64,000 nt of DNA from Acinetobacter amyesii (GCF_002018365.1 NZ_MVKX01000001.1:485178-549177); one strand, 5' to 3'. Positions 52,034 through 61,874 are shown, numbered from the stretch's first letter. Notes: generated by a model not told the origin, from the letters alone. Program-made: numbers and translations.

Positions 52034-52678
52034 TTATAGATGGAACATTCTAATTGCGTCGAACCACAACCAAATCGCAAAAATTAAAAATAACGCCCCT
52101 GAGACCACATCAATATAACTACCTGACCGTTGGTAGAGTGCTTTAATTTTAGGCAAAGACATAATCATCATAAACAGACTAAACACAATAAAGGTTTGAA
52201 TCGGAATGATGACAGCAAGCTGTGCTTTGAGGTTGCTACTGGCTGATGAGCTCAACGCCAGTGAGAACACACTACTAAAATAAATTAATGTTTTCGGATT
52301 GGCTAAATTTGTAAATAAACCTAATAAGAAATAATTTTCAGTTTTCTGCTGACTTAAGGCCTGCCCATCTTCTAAATTGGCTGTTTGATTTAAACTTTTA
52401 AGCCCGCCACTAAACATTGCCCAGCCCATTTTCGCCAAGAAAAACCCACCAACAGCCATTAAAACTTGTTGTATCCATGGAAATTGCTCGACCAGAACCG
52501 TAAAGCCCAATAAGGTTAAAACGACCCACACCACTATCCCGACAGAGATCCCCGCAATAATTTTTAAGGTATTTGCACGGGTTGTTGATGCTGCACTTTT
52601 AGCAATTAATAATACGTCTGGACCGGGACTCAACTGCGCAACAAAATGTAGCGCACAGATGGTGAATAACAGTGACAT
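52034..52678 (-). CDS. LysE family amino acid exporter
   Basis: A 214-residue inner membrane protein with about six hydrophobic segments. The N-terminus LHFVAQLSPGPDVLLIAKSA has the LysE/RhtB signature (S-P-G-P-D/N near residue 20), followed by RANTLKIIAGISVGIVVWVV and later LFTNLANPKTLIYFSSVFSL (N-P-K). Members export amino acids such as threonine, homoserine or lysine; the substrate here cannot be named. Confidence 0.88.
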   Translation of the reverse strand: MSLLFTICALHFVAQLSPGPDVLLIAKSAASTTRANTLKIIAGISVGIVVWVVLTLLGFTVLVEQFPWIQQVLMAVGGFFLAKMGWAMFSGGLKSLNQTANLEDGQALSQQKTENYFLLGLFTNLANPKTLIYFSSVFSLALSSSASSNLKAQLAVIIPIQTFIVFSLFMMIMSLPKIKALYQRSGSYIDVVSGALFLIFAIWLWFDAIRMFHL

Positions 52679-52780
52679 GCAAGCTGATTCATTTGAATTA
52701 AAACGTGAAGATTATATCGCCTGTTCAATTTTTTTGTTGGCAACACAAGGTTTATTTTAGGCCGTATCAAAATTTACGCA

Positions 52781-52806
52781 AAAAAAAAGCCGAATACACA
52801 TTCGGC
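52781..52806 (-). terminator. Intrinsic terminator after fxsA
   Basis: GCCGAA and TTCGGC pair around a six-base loop, with nine T on the minus strand. It lies 18 bases beyond the FxsA-family stop. Confidence 0.85.
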
Positions 52807-52823
52807 CTTTCAAACTGAGTTAC

Positions 52824-53396
52824 TTATTTTTTATTAACATCTTTCAGTTCAATTTGTTTTGCCTCTGGCGTCACTTCACGAGCTTCACCATCAATAACGG
52901 ATGAATCACGACCTGATTGCTGATTTTGCATATCTTGCATTTGACGCATCATATCTGCAAATGGGTTCTGACCTTGAGCACCGCCCATGCCTCCCATATC
53001 GCCCATCATGCCACCCATCATTTTTTCCATCATGGCTTGCTGACGCTTCATCATGGTTTTCATCATGACCGCTTTCATGGCATTTTGTACAGGTGGAATC
53101 AAAATAAGTAATGCCATAATATCTGAGATTAAGCCCGGTAACAGTAACAAGAAACCAGCCAAGATTTTAGGTAAGTTTCCAGTTAAAGCTGGATCATTAC
53201 TCATTTGACCCGCTTGCATTTGCTGCATTTGAGGCATCAGACCTGATGAATATTTACGGATAATATTCATCCCTATAAAGAAGGCCGCCACGAACCAGAA
53301 AAAGACATACCACATGCTGCCGACGAGGTCGCCCACACCGATCCAGACAAACACTTCCAGGATCAAGCCTGCTAAAATCAGAAGAAATAATTTCAT
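52824..53396 (-). CDS. fxsA: FxsA family membrane protein
   Basis: A 190-residue protein with hydrophobic segments at about 2-22 (LFLLILAGLILEVFVWIGVG), 26-44 and 75-100 (LPKILAGFLLLLPGLISDIM). The E-V-F/W-V-x-I-G start and the L-x-G-x-L-L-L-L-P-G-x-x-S/T-D are the FxsA family signature. The C-terminus is methionine and glycine-rich (MMEKMMGGMMGDMGGMGGAQ), which is longer than in E. coli FxsA and of low complexity. In E. coli FxsA counters F-plasmid exclusion of phage T7; the general function is unknown. Confidence 0.87.
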   Translation of the reverse strand: MKLFLLILAGLILEVFVWIGVGDLVGSMWYVFFWFVAAFFIGMNIIRKYSSGLMPQMQQMQAGQMSNDPALTGNLPKILAGFLLLLPGLISDIMALLILIPPVQNAMKAVMMKTMMKRQQAMMEKMMGGMMGDMGGMGGAQGQNPFADMMRQMQDMQNQQSGRDSSVIDGEAREVTPEAKQIELKDVNKK

Positions 53397-53528
53397 GAAA
53401 ATTAAACAAATCTCAGTAAATTAATTTAAGGTGTTGCGTTCAACTGCTCAATCACTATCAAGCTTTTTTGACACGCTTATGTAACAATATGGGCATTATT
53501 TTATTTTTAAAGGGCAAATAGGGCAAAC

Positions 53529-54074
53529 ATGTCATTAATTATCGGTATTGACCCTGGGTCGCGCTTAACTGGTTACGGCATCATCGAAAAGGATGGTTCT
53601 AAACTACGTTTTGTCGATGCTGGCACCATTCGTACCGAAACAACAGAAATGCCTGAACGCTTAAAACGTATCTTTGCTGGTATTGATCGTATCGTAAAGT
53701 TTCACGGGCCTACTGAAGCAGCGGTTGAACAAGTCTTTATGGCTCAAAACCCTGACTCGGCCTTAAAATTAGGTCAAGCACGCGGTGCCGCCATTGCTGC
53801 TTTAACCAATTTAGATTTACAAGTCGCTGAATATACAGCACGTCAAATTAAACAATCAGTGGTCGGCTACGGCGCTGCAGACAAAGAACAAGTTCAAATG
53901 ATGGTTATGCGCATTCTGAACCTAAGCATCAAACCCCAGCAGGATGCAGCCGATGCTTTGGCTGCCGCAATTTGCCATGCGCATGCGTCCGGGAGTATGA
54001 GTAAAATGGCTGTACTGAATGCCTTAGGTGGTATGGCTCGTGGCCGAAGCCGTGTAAGCACTCGACGTCGATAA
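53529..54074 (+). CDS. ruvC: Crossover junction endodeoxyribonuclease RuvC
   Basis: A 181-residue Holliday junction resolvase. The first metal aspartate lies in [16 protein letters not shown], the glutamate in [20 protein letters not shown], and the last acidic pair in [17 protein letters not shown]. All four catalytic acids appear present. It cleaves junctions moved by RuvAB. No ruvA or ruvB follows, as in other gammaproteobacteria where ruvC is separate. The C-terminus is basic ([11 protein letters not shown]). Confidence 0.95.
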   Translation: MSLIIGIDPGSRLTGYGIIEKDGSKLRFVDAGTIRTETTEMPERLKRIFAGIDRIVKFHGPTEAAVEQVFMAQNPDSALKLGQARGAAIAALTNLDLQVAEYTARQIKQSVVGYGAADKEQVQMMVMRILNLSIKPQQDAADALAAAICHAHASGSMSKMAVLNALGGMARGRSRVSTRRR

Positions 54075-54143
54075 ATAATCGTCAAATCATATAGCTCAGT
54101 AATTCAGACAGTTTTCAAAGCCCACTCAATCTAGTGATCAAAT

Positions 54144-54419
54144 TTAGCGCATCATTTTAAAACCGCTATAGTCTAATTCATGCATTGGAATTTCTTGCTG
54201 ATCGATTTTAGTCACGTCTGCTCGTAAAGGCCCCACTAGACTGTGTTTCAGTATTTTATGAATGGCATCTTCAGTTCCTATAATCAGCGCTTCAACTTCG
54301 CCCGTCGCTAGATTTTTCACATAGCCATTTAAACCAAGTGCAATCGCTTGCTGTTCAAACCAACGACGATAACCAACACCCTGCACTTTACCTTGAATTC
54401 GCAATTTAACCGCATGCAT
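54144..54419 (-). CDS. Acylphosphatase
   Basis: A 91-residue enzyme from the ATG at 54419, the usual length for the family; the frame is open further into the NnrD gene. The active-site loop is LRIQGKVQGVGYRRWFEQQA with the conserved arginine (G-x-V-Q-G-V-G-Y-R). The asparagine lies in LGLNGYVKNLATGEVEALII (G-x-V-x-N-x-x-x-G-x-V). It hydrolyses carboxyl-phosphate bonds such as acetyl phosphate. It starts two bases beyond the NnrD stop and is probably co-transcribed. Confidence 0.9.
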   Translation of the reverse strand: MHAVKLRIQGKVQGVGYRRWFEQQAIALGLNGYVKNLATGEVEALIIGTEDAIHKILKHSLVGPLRADVTKIDQQEIPMHELDYSGFKMMR

Positions 54420-54420
54420 T

Positions 54421-55908
54421 TTAATCTTCATCTCCTGAATGATTGACCACATGATAAACCGCTTGGGCCATATCCTGTGCTTGCAAACCACGCATCCCCG
54501 ACTTCGCTAATACATCACCTGCTAAAGCATGCAGGCTTACGATTTCGTGCAGATGAATTTGCTGATGGAATTGTGCTTTTAAACTTGCAATCATCCCTGC
54601 AAGCACATCTCCCATACCGCCTGTACCCATTCCTGCATTACCTGCGGTGCAAATCCAAAGTTGATCTTCAAGTATCAAGCTGCCTGCCCCTTTAAGCACC
54701 CATTGACCTTGAAATTTTTCTTTTAAATGTTGAATTGCTTGTACACGATCTGCTTCAACTTCAGCAGTAGATAGACCCAATAATTTTGCAGCCTCACCCG
54801 GATGTGGCGTTGCGTAGGTGCGTGTATTCAATTTTTCAGGTGTTTCAGCTAGAAACCACATGGCATCTGCATCCAAAACTATTTCCAAGGTTGACTGCTG
54901 AATCAATGGTAACCATGACTGAAACTGCTGTTGTGCCCAATCGTCACGACCAAGCCCCATGCCAAAGCTAATCGCATCGACATGATCGATCAGTTGCTGA
55001 ATCGCTTCTGTATTTAAAGCATTGATATCGCGTAGCATAATATTCGGTGCGCGCGCCAAAATCGCGGTGTGATGTCGTGCATCACAAACAACCGTGACCT
55101 TACCTGCACCTGCATGGAATGCAGCCTCAGCAGCCATAATCACCGCCCCACCCATTTCAGCATGTCCACCGACAACCAAAACATGGCCATAACTGCCTTT
55201 ATGACCAAAAGCTTGGCGCGCAGGTAAAGTGATTTTCTGCGGTGATAAATATGCAAGTGGTTCAAGCTCAACATCAGTCGGTATGCATGCCATCACCGCA
55301 ACCTCACCTGCATATTCCTTCGCTTGACCTGTAAATAGCCCTGCTTTTAGACCCAATGCCGTAAAGGTATAATCGGCTTGAAATGCGATGGGTAAAGGCT
55401 GCCCTGTATTGGCATGTAATCCGCTTGGAATATCAATCGCAACTTTGAGTCCCGTGCATACGTTCAATCGTTGAATAATGGCTTGCCACTCGTGAGAAAG
55501 TTCACGATTGAGCCCTATACCAAATAATGCGTCGATGTAGACATCATAGTCACGCTGAAAATCAAAATGTGTATAGATCTTGAGCTCGTGATCTATCGCT
55601 CCCTTTACCGCAGAATGCAAATCTTTCGATGGCCCTATTTCAGCAGCATAAATATCGACTTGAAAGCCTGCTTGCTGTAGGTATTGCGCTGTAAGATAGC
55701 CGTCGCCTGCGTTGTTACCCTGCCCACAACATACGGCAATATTTTTTAAATTTTGCTGCTTTAACATTGGAATGAGTTGCTGAGCAATCGACCATGCGAC
55801 CTGCTGCATCAGACCATAACTGCTATTGTGCTGAGCAAACCAACGCTGCTCCCAAGCTTGAATACTTTGGCTAAGATAAACAGGGCTATGGTAAACTTGC
55901 AGACGCAT
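54421..55908 (-). CDS. nnrD: Bifunctional NAD(P)HX epimerase/dehydratase
   Basis: A 495-residue enzyme that repairs hydrated NADH and NADPH. The N-terminal YjeF_N epimerase domain has NIAVCCGQGNNAGDGYLTAQ and VYIDALFGIGLNRELSHEWQ. The C-terminal kinase-like dehydratase domain has FGHKGSYGHVLVVGGHAEMG, NTRTYATPHPGEAAKLLGLS and CTAGNAGMGTGGMGDVLAGM with the ADP-binding motif (G-T-G-G-M-G-D-V-L-A-G). Length and order are standard. Its start lies head-to-head with the QueG gene with practically no gap. Confidence 0.93.
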   Translation of the reverse strand: MRLQVYHSPVYLSQSIQAWEQRWFAQHNSSYGLMQQVAWSIAQQLIPMLKQQNLKNIAVCCGQGNNAGDGYLTAQYLQQAGFQVDIYAAEIGPSKDLHSAVKGAIDHELKIYTHFDFQRDYDVYIDALFGIGLNRELSHEWQAIIQRLNVCTGLKVAIDIPSGLHANTGQPLPIAFQADYTFTALGLKAGLFTGQAKEYAGEVAVMACIPTDVELEPLAYLSPQKITLPARQAFGHKGSYGHVLVVGGHAEMGGAVIMAAEAAFHAGAGKVTVVCDARHHTAILARAPNIMLRDINALNTEAIQQLIDHVDAISFGMGLGRDDWAQQQFQSWLPLIQQSTLEIVLDADAMWFLAETPEKLNTRTYATPHPGEAAKLLGLSTAEVEADRVQAIQHLKEKFQGQWVLKGAGSLILEDQLWICTAGNAGMGTGGMGDVLAGMIASLKAQFHQQIHLHEIVSLHALAGDVLAKSGMRGLQAQDMAQAVYHVVNHSGDED

Positions 55909-55928
55909 TGTTTTTCCTTGTTATGATT

Positions 55929-57023
55929 ATGGCCGCTTCAACTCCTGCACAAAAAATTCCTGTCGATCAATATGATCCAGAAACCCTAAAAGCATGGATT
56001 AAAGCACAAGCCTTAAATTTAGGTTTTTCTGATTGTGTCATCGCAAAGCCAGATGCTCAAGAGGAACTCCCTCGTTTTAAAGAATATTTAGAACGTGGTT
56101 ATCATGGCGATATGAAATTCCTAGAGGAAAACCTTGAAAAACGTGCCAATCCAGCACTTTTAGTCCCCGGCACCCGCAGTATCATTTGTGTCCGCATGGA
56201 TTATTTGGTCGAAACCCCAAAACCACGTTATGTTCCTAATGAGCCAAATGCAGCCATCATTGCACGCTATGCACGTGGTCGTGACTACCACAAAGTCATG
56301 CGTGGTCGTTTAAAAACCTTGTCGAATATTATCCGTGAAAAAATCGGAGATTTTGAATCTAGACCCTTTGCCGACTCTGCCCCAGTGTTTGAAAAATCCT
56401 TAGCTGAAAATGCAGGTATGGGCTGGACAGGCAAACACACCTTACTGATTCATAAAAAATCAGGCTCATTTTTTGTATTAGGTGAGCTGTTTACATCACT
56501 CGAATTACCCATTGACTCACCCGCAACCAAACATTGTGGTTCATGCACAGCCTGTATTGATATCTGTCCGACACAGGCCATCGTTGAGCCCTATATGTTA
56601 GATGCACGTAAATGCATTGCCTACTTAACCATCGAATACAAAGGCATCATTCCTGAAGAATTACGTCGTGGCATTGGCAACCGTGTGTTTGGTTGTGATG
56701 ACTGTCAGCTCATCTGTCCATGGAATAGTTTTGCACATAAAACTCAAATTGAGGACTTTTATCCACGCCATGGCCTCGACCAAGTGAGTTTATTAGATCT
56801 TTGGCAATGGGATGAAGCCACCTTTTTAAGCTGTACTGAAGGCAGTCCTATCCGACGAACAGGCTATCAAAGCTTTATGCGAAATATCGCCATTGGCTTA
56901 GGCAATGCACCATACAGTTCAAATATTGTTCAATCATTAAAAAATTCTCGCGAAAAACATGACGCGATTGTGCAAGTTCATATTGATTGGGCAATTAAAG
57001 AACAAAACTCAAAAATGATTTAA
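55929..57023 (+). CDS. queG: Epoxyqueuosine reductase QueG
   Basis: A 364-residue enzyme performing the last step of queuosine formation in tRNA. It has the QueG N-terminal part (DCVIAKPDAQEELPRFKEYL, YHGDMKFLEENLEKRANPAL). The catalytic aspartate region PFADSAPVFEKSLAENAGMG and WTGKHTLLIHKKSGSFFVLG follow, then two 4Fe-4S clusters in HCGSCTACIDICPTQAI and GCDDCQLICPWNSFA. A cobalamin-binding role is known for the family. Start codons at 55908, 55923 and 55929 are possible; none has a clear ribosome site. The promoter must lie inside the divergent nnrD gene. Confidence 0.93.
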   Translation: MAASTPAQKIPVDQYDPETLKAWIKAQALNLGFSDCVIAKPDAQEELPRFKEYLERGYHGDMKFLEENLEKRANPALLVPGTRSIICVRMDYLVETPKPRYVPNEPNAAIIARYARGRDYHKVMRGRLKTLSNIIREKIGDFESRPFADSAPVFEKSLAENAGMGWTGKHTLLIHKKSGSFFVLGELFTSLELPIDSPATKHCGSCTACIDICPTQAIVEPYMLDARKCIAYLTIEYKGIIPEELRRGIGNRVFGCDDCQLICPWNSFAHKTQIEDFYPRHGLDQVSLLDLWQWDEATFLSCTEGSPIRRTGYQSFMRNIAIGLGNAPYSSNIVQSLKNSREKHDAIVQVHIDWAIKEQNSKMI

Positions 57024-57300
57024 GGGTTTTCATTCTATATTTTCCAGATCCTTACAAAGTTTTCTTTTAAGCTAAAACTTAGTGACGCAATCAAAGAAAA
57101 TTAATTTTTCAGCTTAAAATAAACATTGCAGCGATTGTGCTGTCATTTAACACAACTTTGTAAGCATCTTAAATATCAAAAGTTCTTTAAAAAAGTCATT
57201 TCAATGCATTTTAGCTAAATTTCAATGTTACAAAATAGTCTTGGAAGTCTGCAAATTTTACGTATGATGATATGCATTAGGCAGAAAATATGGATCATTT

Positions 57301-58293
57301 ATGAGCTACCGAAATGACTGGACACATCCAGAAATACAAGAGTTGTATCAACAACCATTAATGGATTTATTATTCCAAGCACAGACCATTCACCGTGAAT
57401 ATTTCCAAGCCAATCATATTCAGGTTAGCACCTTACTTTCGATTAAAACCGGTAAGTGCCCTGAAGACTGTAAATATTGCTCTCAGTCCGCACATTATGA
57501 CTCTGGATTAGAAGCCGAAAAACGTCTGGCTGTGGAAAAAGTCATTAATGAAGCGAAAGCTGCACTTGCCTCAGGTTCTTCGCGTTTTTGTATGGGCGCT
57601 GCATGGCGTAATCCACATGAACGTGACATGCCCTATGTGCTAGAAATGGTGCGTGAAGTCAAAGCGCTTGGACTTGAAACCTGTATGACCCTTGGCATGC
57701 TAAATCAGTCTCAAGCAGAGCGCCTACACGAGGCAGGCTTAGATTATTACAACCATAACCTCGATACTTCTCGTGAGTATTATCCCAATGTCATTAGCAC
57801 ACGTAGCTATGATGACCGTTTAACGACGCTGGACTATGTCCGCCAATCTGGAATGAAAATCTGTAGCGGCGGAATTGTGGGCTTAGGTGAAAGCCGTGAT
57901 GACCGTATTGCCTTTTTGATGGAGTTGGCAACGCTGCCGATTCATCCTGAATCTGTGCCGATCAATCTCCTTGTGCCTATACAAGGTACCCCACTTGCAG
58001 AGGTTGAGAAACTCGATGTCATCGAATGGATTCGCACCATTGCAGTTGCACGGATCATTATGCCAAAAAGCTATATTCGACTCTCTGCAGGTCGTGAATC
58101 CCTGAGTGATTCAGAACAAGCTTTGGCATTTATGGCAGGTGCAAATTCGCTCTTTTCTGGTGAAAAACTACTGACCACGCCAAATGCAGGCGAAGGCAAA
58201 GATCAGCTTTTATTTAGCAAACTCGGTTTAGTGGCTGAACAGCCAAAACCAACTGCTGCACAGCTTTCAACTAATGCCATGCAAATGGCTTAA
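57301..58293 (+). CDS. bioB: Biotin synthase
   Basis: A 330-residue radical SAM enzyme that inserts sulphur into dethiobiotin. The SAM-type 4Fe-4S cluster ligands are C53, C57 and C60 in [20 protein letters not shown]. Further family blocks are [60 protein letters not shown] and [20 protein letters not shown]. The arginine and cysteines for the second cluster are present. No other bio gene is adjacent. A 277-base AT-rich gap lies upstream with no BirA-type operator that I can see. Confidence 0.96.
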   Translation: MSYRNDWTHPEIQELYQQPLMDLLFQAQTIHREYFQANHIQVSTLLSIKTGKCPEDCKYCSQSAHYDSGLEAEKRLAVEKVINEAKAALASGSSRFCMGAAWRNPHERDMPYVLEMVREVKALGLETCMTLGMLNQSQAERLHEAGLDYYNHNLDTSREYYPNVISTRSYDDRLTTLDYVRQSGMKICSGGIVGLGESRDDRIAFLMELATLPIHPESVPINLLVPIQGTPLAEVEKLDVIEWIRTIAVARIIMPKSYIRLSAGRESLSDSEQALAFMAGANSLFSGEKLLTTPNAGEGKDQLLFSKLGLVAEQPKPTAAQLSTNAMQMA

Positions 58294-58298
58294 AACCC

Positions 58299-58319
58299 AA
58301 GCCCCGAACATCGGGGCTT
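58299..58319 (+). terminator. Hairpin after bioB
   Basis: AAGCCCCGA and TCGGGGCTT form a nine-base stem around ACA, six bases after the bioB stop. The T run is poor, so it may stabilise the 3' end rather than terminate fully. Confidence 0.65.
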
Positions 58320-58420
58320 AGTTCAATTGAATGATCAGTGATAGGTTTCAATGTGCAATGCAAGAGATGGGGTGAATCAATGAAATGGTTAAATCACGAT
58401 GAGCAGGGAAAATATATCGA

Positions 58421-58645
58421 TTACTTCGCAAAGTTATGTGCTGTTATTAAAATTCCATAGCCTGCATTTAAATAATCCCCTTCACGAATGATGTCCTGGC
58501 CATTGGCATGTTGAACCACCAATTGCTGCTGAATCGCATCATACTGAAAAGATTCATAGCAATCTTGATGGTGTAATAACCATGCAATGGTATCTGCCAT
58601 ATTGGCATCGACGGTATAACGCTCGGCTTGAAAATCTTTACTCAT
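58421..58645 (-). CDS. Conserved-looking small protein, unknown function
   Basis: A 74-residue protein: MSKDFQAERYTVDANMADTI, AWLLHHQDCYESFQYDAIQQ, then QLVVQHANGQDIIREGDYLN and AGYGILITAHNFAK. The order helix, then strands with G-D-Y-L/I near the end, suggests a compact domain similar to small phage-derived or toxin-related PGDY proteins, in which D/G-D-Y/W-I-V follows the strand pair. The resemblance is slight. It is preceded by a terminator-like hairpin at 58705-58734. No function can be assigned. Confidence 0.5.
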   Translation of the reverse strand: MSKDFQAERYTVDANMADTIAWLLHHQDCYESFQYDAIQQQLVVQHANGQDIIREGDYLNAGYGILITAHNFAK

Positions 58646-58704
58646 ATCTGCATGAAAACTGTGAATGTGATTCTATTTTAATGATTTCAATATTGACCGA
58701 CATT

Positions 58705-58734
58705 AAAAAAGTGAGCTTTCGCTCACTTTTTTTT
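58705..58734. terminator. Bidirectional hairpin terminator
   Basis: AAAAAAGTGAGC and GCTCACTTTTTT form a long stem around TTTC with T or A runs at both ends. It lies between the 35-residue gene and the 74-residue gene, both on the minus strand, and ends the first. Confidence 0.82.
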
Positions 58735-58750
58735 CGGCTGAGACTCTGCA

Positions 58751-58858
58751 TTACTTTGTCACACCGCACTTACGACATTCCTTGTGCGAACCGATTTCTT
58801 CCATTTGCTCGTATTCGTAAATATGCATGCAAAATAGTTTTCTGAATAATTGAAGCAT
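58751..58858 (-). CDS. Short zinc-finger-like protein (35 residues)
   Basis: A short gene from the ATG at 58856-58858 to a TAA at 58751-58753. It encodes MLQLFRKLFCMHIYEYEQME and EIGSHKECRKCGVTK. The C-x-H-x-Y-E pattern and the later C-x2-C could bind one zinc ion, as in short proteins found near Acinetobacter metabolic genes. GGGAG lies ten bases before the ATG and a strong terminator follows, which supports it as a real transcribed unit. Function is unknown. Confidence 0.55.
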   Translation of the reverse strand: MLQLFRKLFCMHIYEYEQMEEIGSHKECRKCGVTK

Positions 58859-59182
58859 GTTGTTAAAACTCCCGTTTATTTATTAATGTGCTTCTGAATA
58901 TTTCGTCCTGAAATATTATGATCATGCCTAAACACGCCATAGCTAATTTATTATCATATTTTTCCAATGAGTCAAATATCTTTACTTTAAAATGACACAA
59001 TTTCGGATAATCGGTTACTTTAAAGCCTGCCTTATATTCATCTGAGTTCTAAGGTTTTTTATTAATATCAACATCACAGATATAGATTAATTTTCAGCAA
59101 ATTTTGCACAAAAAAAACTCCCCCTTAGGAGAGTTTTTTCAAATAGATGATCACGTGAGTAACGTTATTCACAAGCCCAGAT
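58859..59182. other. Intergenic region before the OsmC-YcaO gene end
   Basis: About 320 AT-rich bases. A hairpin near 59116-59138 (AACTC with GAGTT and an inner CCC/GGA pairing, T run on the minus strand) is the likely terminator of the OsmC-YcaO gene. The rest must hold the promoter of the short minus-strand gene; I see nothing else. Confidence 0.5.
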
Positions 59183-61387
59183 TTAAACGTTCTGACTGGC
59201 AAACTTCGCACGTGCAGCATGCAATTTTTTATAGCTATCAATCAAACGTAAATGACGATCTAAACCTTCAAGTTGCATATTGGTTTCAGTTAAACCGTAG
59301 AAAGTGATACTTCCATCCATTGAACCAATCACCGCATCCATACGTTCGTCACCAAACATACGACGGAAATTATGTTCATAGTCATTGAGATCTAAGTCAT
59401 CGTCCAATTCAACTTCTAAAACCACATTCATACATTGATAGAACAAACCACGTTCGACCGTATTGGTGTTGTATTGAAGGAAGGTTTCGACCAACTCTTT
59501 TGCTTCTTCAAACTCTTGTAGAGCAATATAGATCAGTAGTTTGAGCTCAAGAACTGTTAATTGGCCCCATACGGTGTTGTCATCAAACTCAATCCCGATG
59601 AGCGTCACAATATCCGTGTAGTCATCCACTTCAAGCTCTTCTAAGCGCTCAACCAGTGATACCAACTCGTCTTCATCTAAACGATGAATATTTAACATAT
59701 CTTCACGGAAGTCCAAAGCTTTGTTGGTGTTATCCCAAACCAAGTCTTCAACCAAATACACTTCAGAATAACCCGGAACCAAAATACGACATGCCGTAGC
59801 ACCAAGATGCTGATAGACTGCCATATACGCTTCTTTGCCCATGTCTTCTAGAATTGCAAACATCGCTGCAGCTTCTTCCGCATTGGCATTTTCACCTTCT
59901 GCTGTGAAATCCCACTCTACAAAATCATAGTCTGATTGTGCGCTGAAGAACTTCCAAGACACCAAACCACTTGAGTCAATAAAGTGTTCTACAAAGTTAT
60001 TTGGTTCAGTGACTGCATTTGAGCTAAAAGTTGGTTTTGGTAGATCGTTTAGACCTTCAAAGCTACGGCCTTGTAGAAGCTCGGTTAAGCTACGCTCTAA
60101 AGCCACTTCCAGTTTAGGGTGCGCACCAAAAGATGCAAAAACCCCACCTGTTCGTGGGTTCATTAAGGTTACACACATCACAGGGTACTGACCACCAAGT
60201 GAAGCATCTTTTACCAATACAGGAAAACCTTGTTCTTCTAAGCCTTGAATACCTGCAACAATACTTGGATATTTGGCTAAAACCTCTTCTGGTACATCTG
60301 GTAGAGCCAATTCACCTTCCAAAATTTCACGTTTTACTGCGCGTTCAAAGATTTCAGATAAGCATTGAACCTGCGCTTCTGCCAAGGTATTCCCTGCACT
60401 CATGCCGTTTGACAAGTATAAATTTTCAATCAAGTTTGATGGGAAATACACTGTTTCACCGTCGGACTGACGGACAAACGGAAGAGAGCAAATACCGCGT
60501 GCTGTATTTCCAGAATTGGTGTCATATAGATGTGTGCCTAATAACTCATCTTCTGGGTTATAAATTTCACGCGTATAGTCATCTAAGATTTCGACAGGTA
60601 ACTCGCCTTCTGGGCCGGGTTGGAACCATTTTTCATCTGGATAGTGCACAAAGTCAGCATTGGCAATCTCTTCACCCCAGAACTGGTCGTTATAGAAGAA
60701 GTTGCAATTGAGACGTTCAATAAATTCACCCAAAGCCGAGGCTAAGGCACTTTCTTTGGTTGAACCCTTACCATTGGTAAAACACATTGGCGACTGTGCA
60801 TCACGAATATGTAGTGACCAAACATTCGGTACGATGTTACGCCATGATGCGATTTCAATCTTCATGCCTAAACCAGCCAAAATACCTGACATATTGGCAA
60901 TGGTTTCTTCTAATGGCAGATCTTTACCCGGAATAAATGTGGTACTTTCTGACGCTAAATTTGGCATAAGTAAAGCTTGTGCATCTGCATCAATGCTTTC
61001 TACTTCTTCAATGACAAACTCAGGACCAGTTTGAATCACTTTTTTAACCGTACAGCGGTCAATTGAACGCAAAATGCCTTGACGGTCTTTTTCTGAAATA
61101 TCCGCAGGCAGTTCAACTTGGATTTTGAAAATTTGCTTGTAGCGGTTTTCAGGATCAACAATATTGTTTTGAGATAGGCGAATATTGTCTGTCGGAATGT
61201 CTCGCGCTGCACAATACACTTTTACAAAATACGCTGCACATAATGCTGATGACGCTAAAAAGTAGTCGAATGGTCCGGGAGCAGAGCCATCGCCTTTATA
61301 GCGAATAGGTTGGTCGGCAATTACCGTGAAGTCATCAAATTTGGCTTCTTGTCGAAGGTTATCGAGATAATTAACCTTAATTTCCAT
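59183..61387 (-). CDS. ycaO: OsmC domain / YcaO domain fusion protein
   Basis: A 734-residue fusion. Residues 1-135 form an OsmC-like domain (KVNYLDNLRQEAKFDDFTVI, then SSALCAAYFVKVYCAARDIP with a cysteine at the usual peroxidase position). From about 150 the YcaO cyclodehydratase fold follows: SWRNIVPNVWSLHIRDAQSP, GKGSTKESALASALGEFIER with the ATP-binding glutamates, GMSAGNTLAEAQVQCLSEIF and ERAVKREILEGE. The last 180 residues are acidic and helical. In E. coli YcaO aids RimO in modifying ribosomal protein S12. No azoline precursor peptide or partner gene lies nearby, so a housekeeping role is likely. Confidence 0.88.
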   Translation of the reverse strand: MEIKVNYLDNLRQEAKFDDFTVIADQPIRYKGDGSAPGPFDYFLASSALCAAYFVKVYCAARDIPTDNIRLSQNNIVDPENRYKQIFKIQVELPADISEKDRQGILRSIDRCTVKKVIQTGPEFVIEEVESIDADAQALLMPNLASESTTFIPGKDLPLEETIANMSGILAGLGMKIEIASWRNIVPNVWSLHIRDAQSPMCFTNGKGSTKESALASALGEFIERLNCNFFYNDQFWGEEIANADFVHYPDEKWFQPGPEGELPVEILDDYTREIYNPEDELLGTHLYDTNSGNTARGICSLPFVRQSDGETVYFPSNLIENLYLSNGMSAGNTLAEAQVQCLSEIFERAVKREILEGELALPDVPEEVLAKYPSIVAGIQGLEEQGFPVLVKDASLGGQYPVMCVTLMNPRTGGVFASFGAHPKLEVALERSLTELLQGRSFEGLNDLPKPTFSSNAVTEPNNFVEHFIDSSGLVSWKFFSAQSDYDFVEWDFTAEGENANAEEAAAMFAILEDMGKEAYMAVYQHLGATACRILVPGYSEVYLVEDLVWDNTNKALDFREDMLNIHRLDEDELVSLVERLEELEVDDYTDIVTLIGIEFDDNTVWGQLTVLELKLLIYIALQEFEEAKELVETFLQYNTNTVERGLFYQCMNVVLEVELDDDLDLNDYEHNFRRMFGDERMDAVIGSMDGSITFYGLTETNMQLEGLDRHLRLIDSYKKLHAARAKFASQNV

Positions 61388-61681
61388 GTGGGCACCTAAA
61401 TATTCTTATGTGTCAGTGCAACACATAAAAATGAAAACATAAGCCGAATAACTGTAGGACATTGACTTAAAAATGTGAGGCCAGTACCAATCTATGCGCT
61501 GTTGAGCACGGTACTGACAAGAATGGGCATTATTATAAGGTTATTTTGCCTATTTGATAACTTTTGTCGTGATTTACATCAAGCTAGAATTCAGTGCTTT
61601 ACCATTTTTGTCGAATCAAAGCTTAACCGCCGCAACTACAGACATTTTGTTGTGTTAGTGTGCAGCCGTGAAGAAAAAGGC

Positions 61682-61710
61682 TTGTCTTTTAAAAAAATCT
61701 TCGCTAGTAT
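61682..61710 (+). promoter_or_regulatory. Putative promoter of the tRNA gene
   Basis: TTGTCT (61682-61687), a 17-base spacer and TAGTAT (61705-61710) lie 44 bases before the tRNA. A GC-rich TTTGCGTC follows the -10, as in a stringent-type discriminator. Confidence 0.55.
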
Positions 61711-61754
61711 GCTTTGCGTCTGAACTTGTTGATAAATAACACATTCAGAATATA

Positions 61755-61831
<77 letters not shown>

Positions 61832-61839
61832 TATAAAAC

Positions 61840-61874
61840 AACCCCTTACGTGCATTAATCGTAAGGGGTTTTTT
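61840..61874 (+). terminator. Intrinsic terminator of the tRNA gene
   Basis: AACCCCTTACG and CGTAAGGGGTT form an 11-base stem around a nine-base loop and are followed by a T run, directly after the tRNA. Confidence 0.92.

Noticed and set aside
61475-61723. 82-residue plus-strand frame before the tRNA
   Set aside because: It overlaps the tRNA promoter, has no ribosome site and shows no domain pattern.
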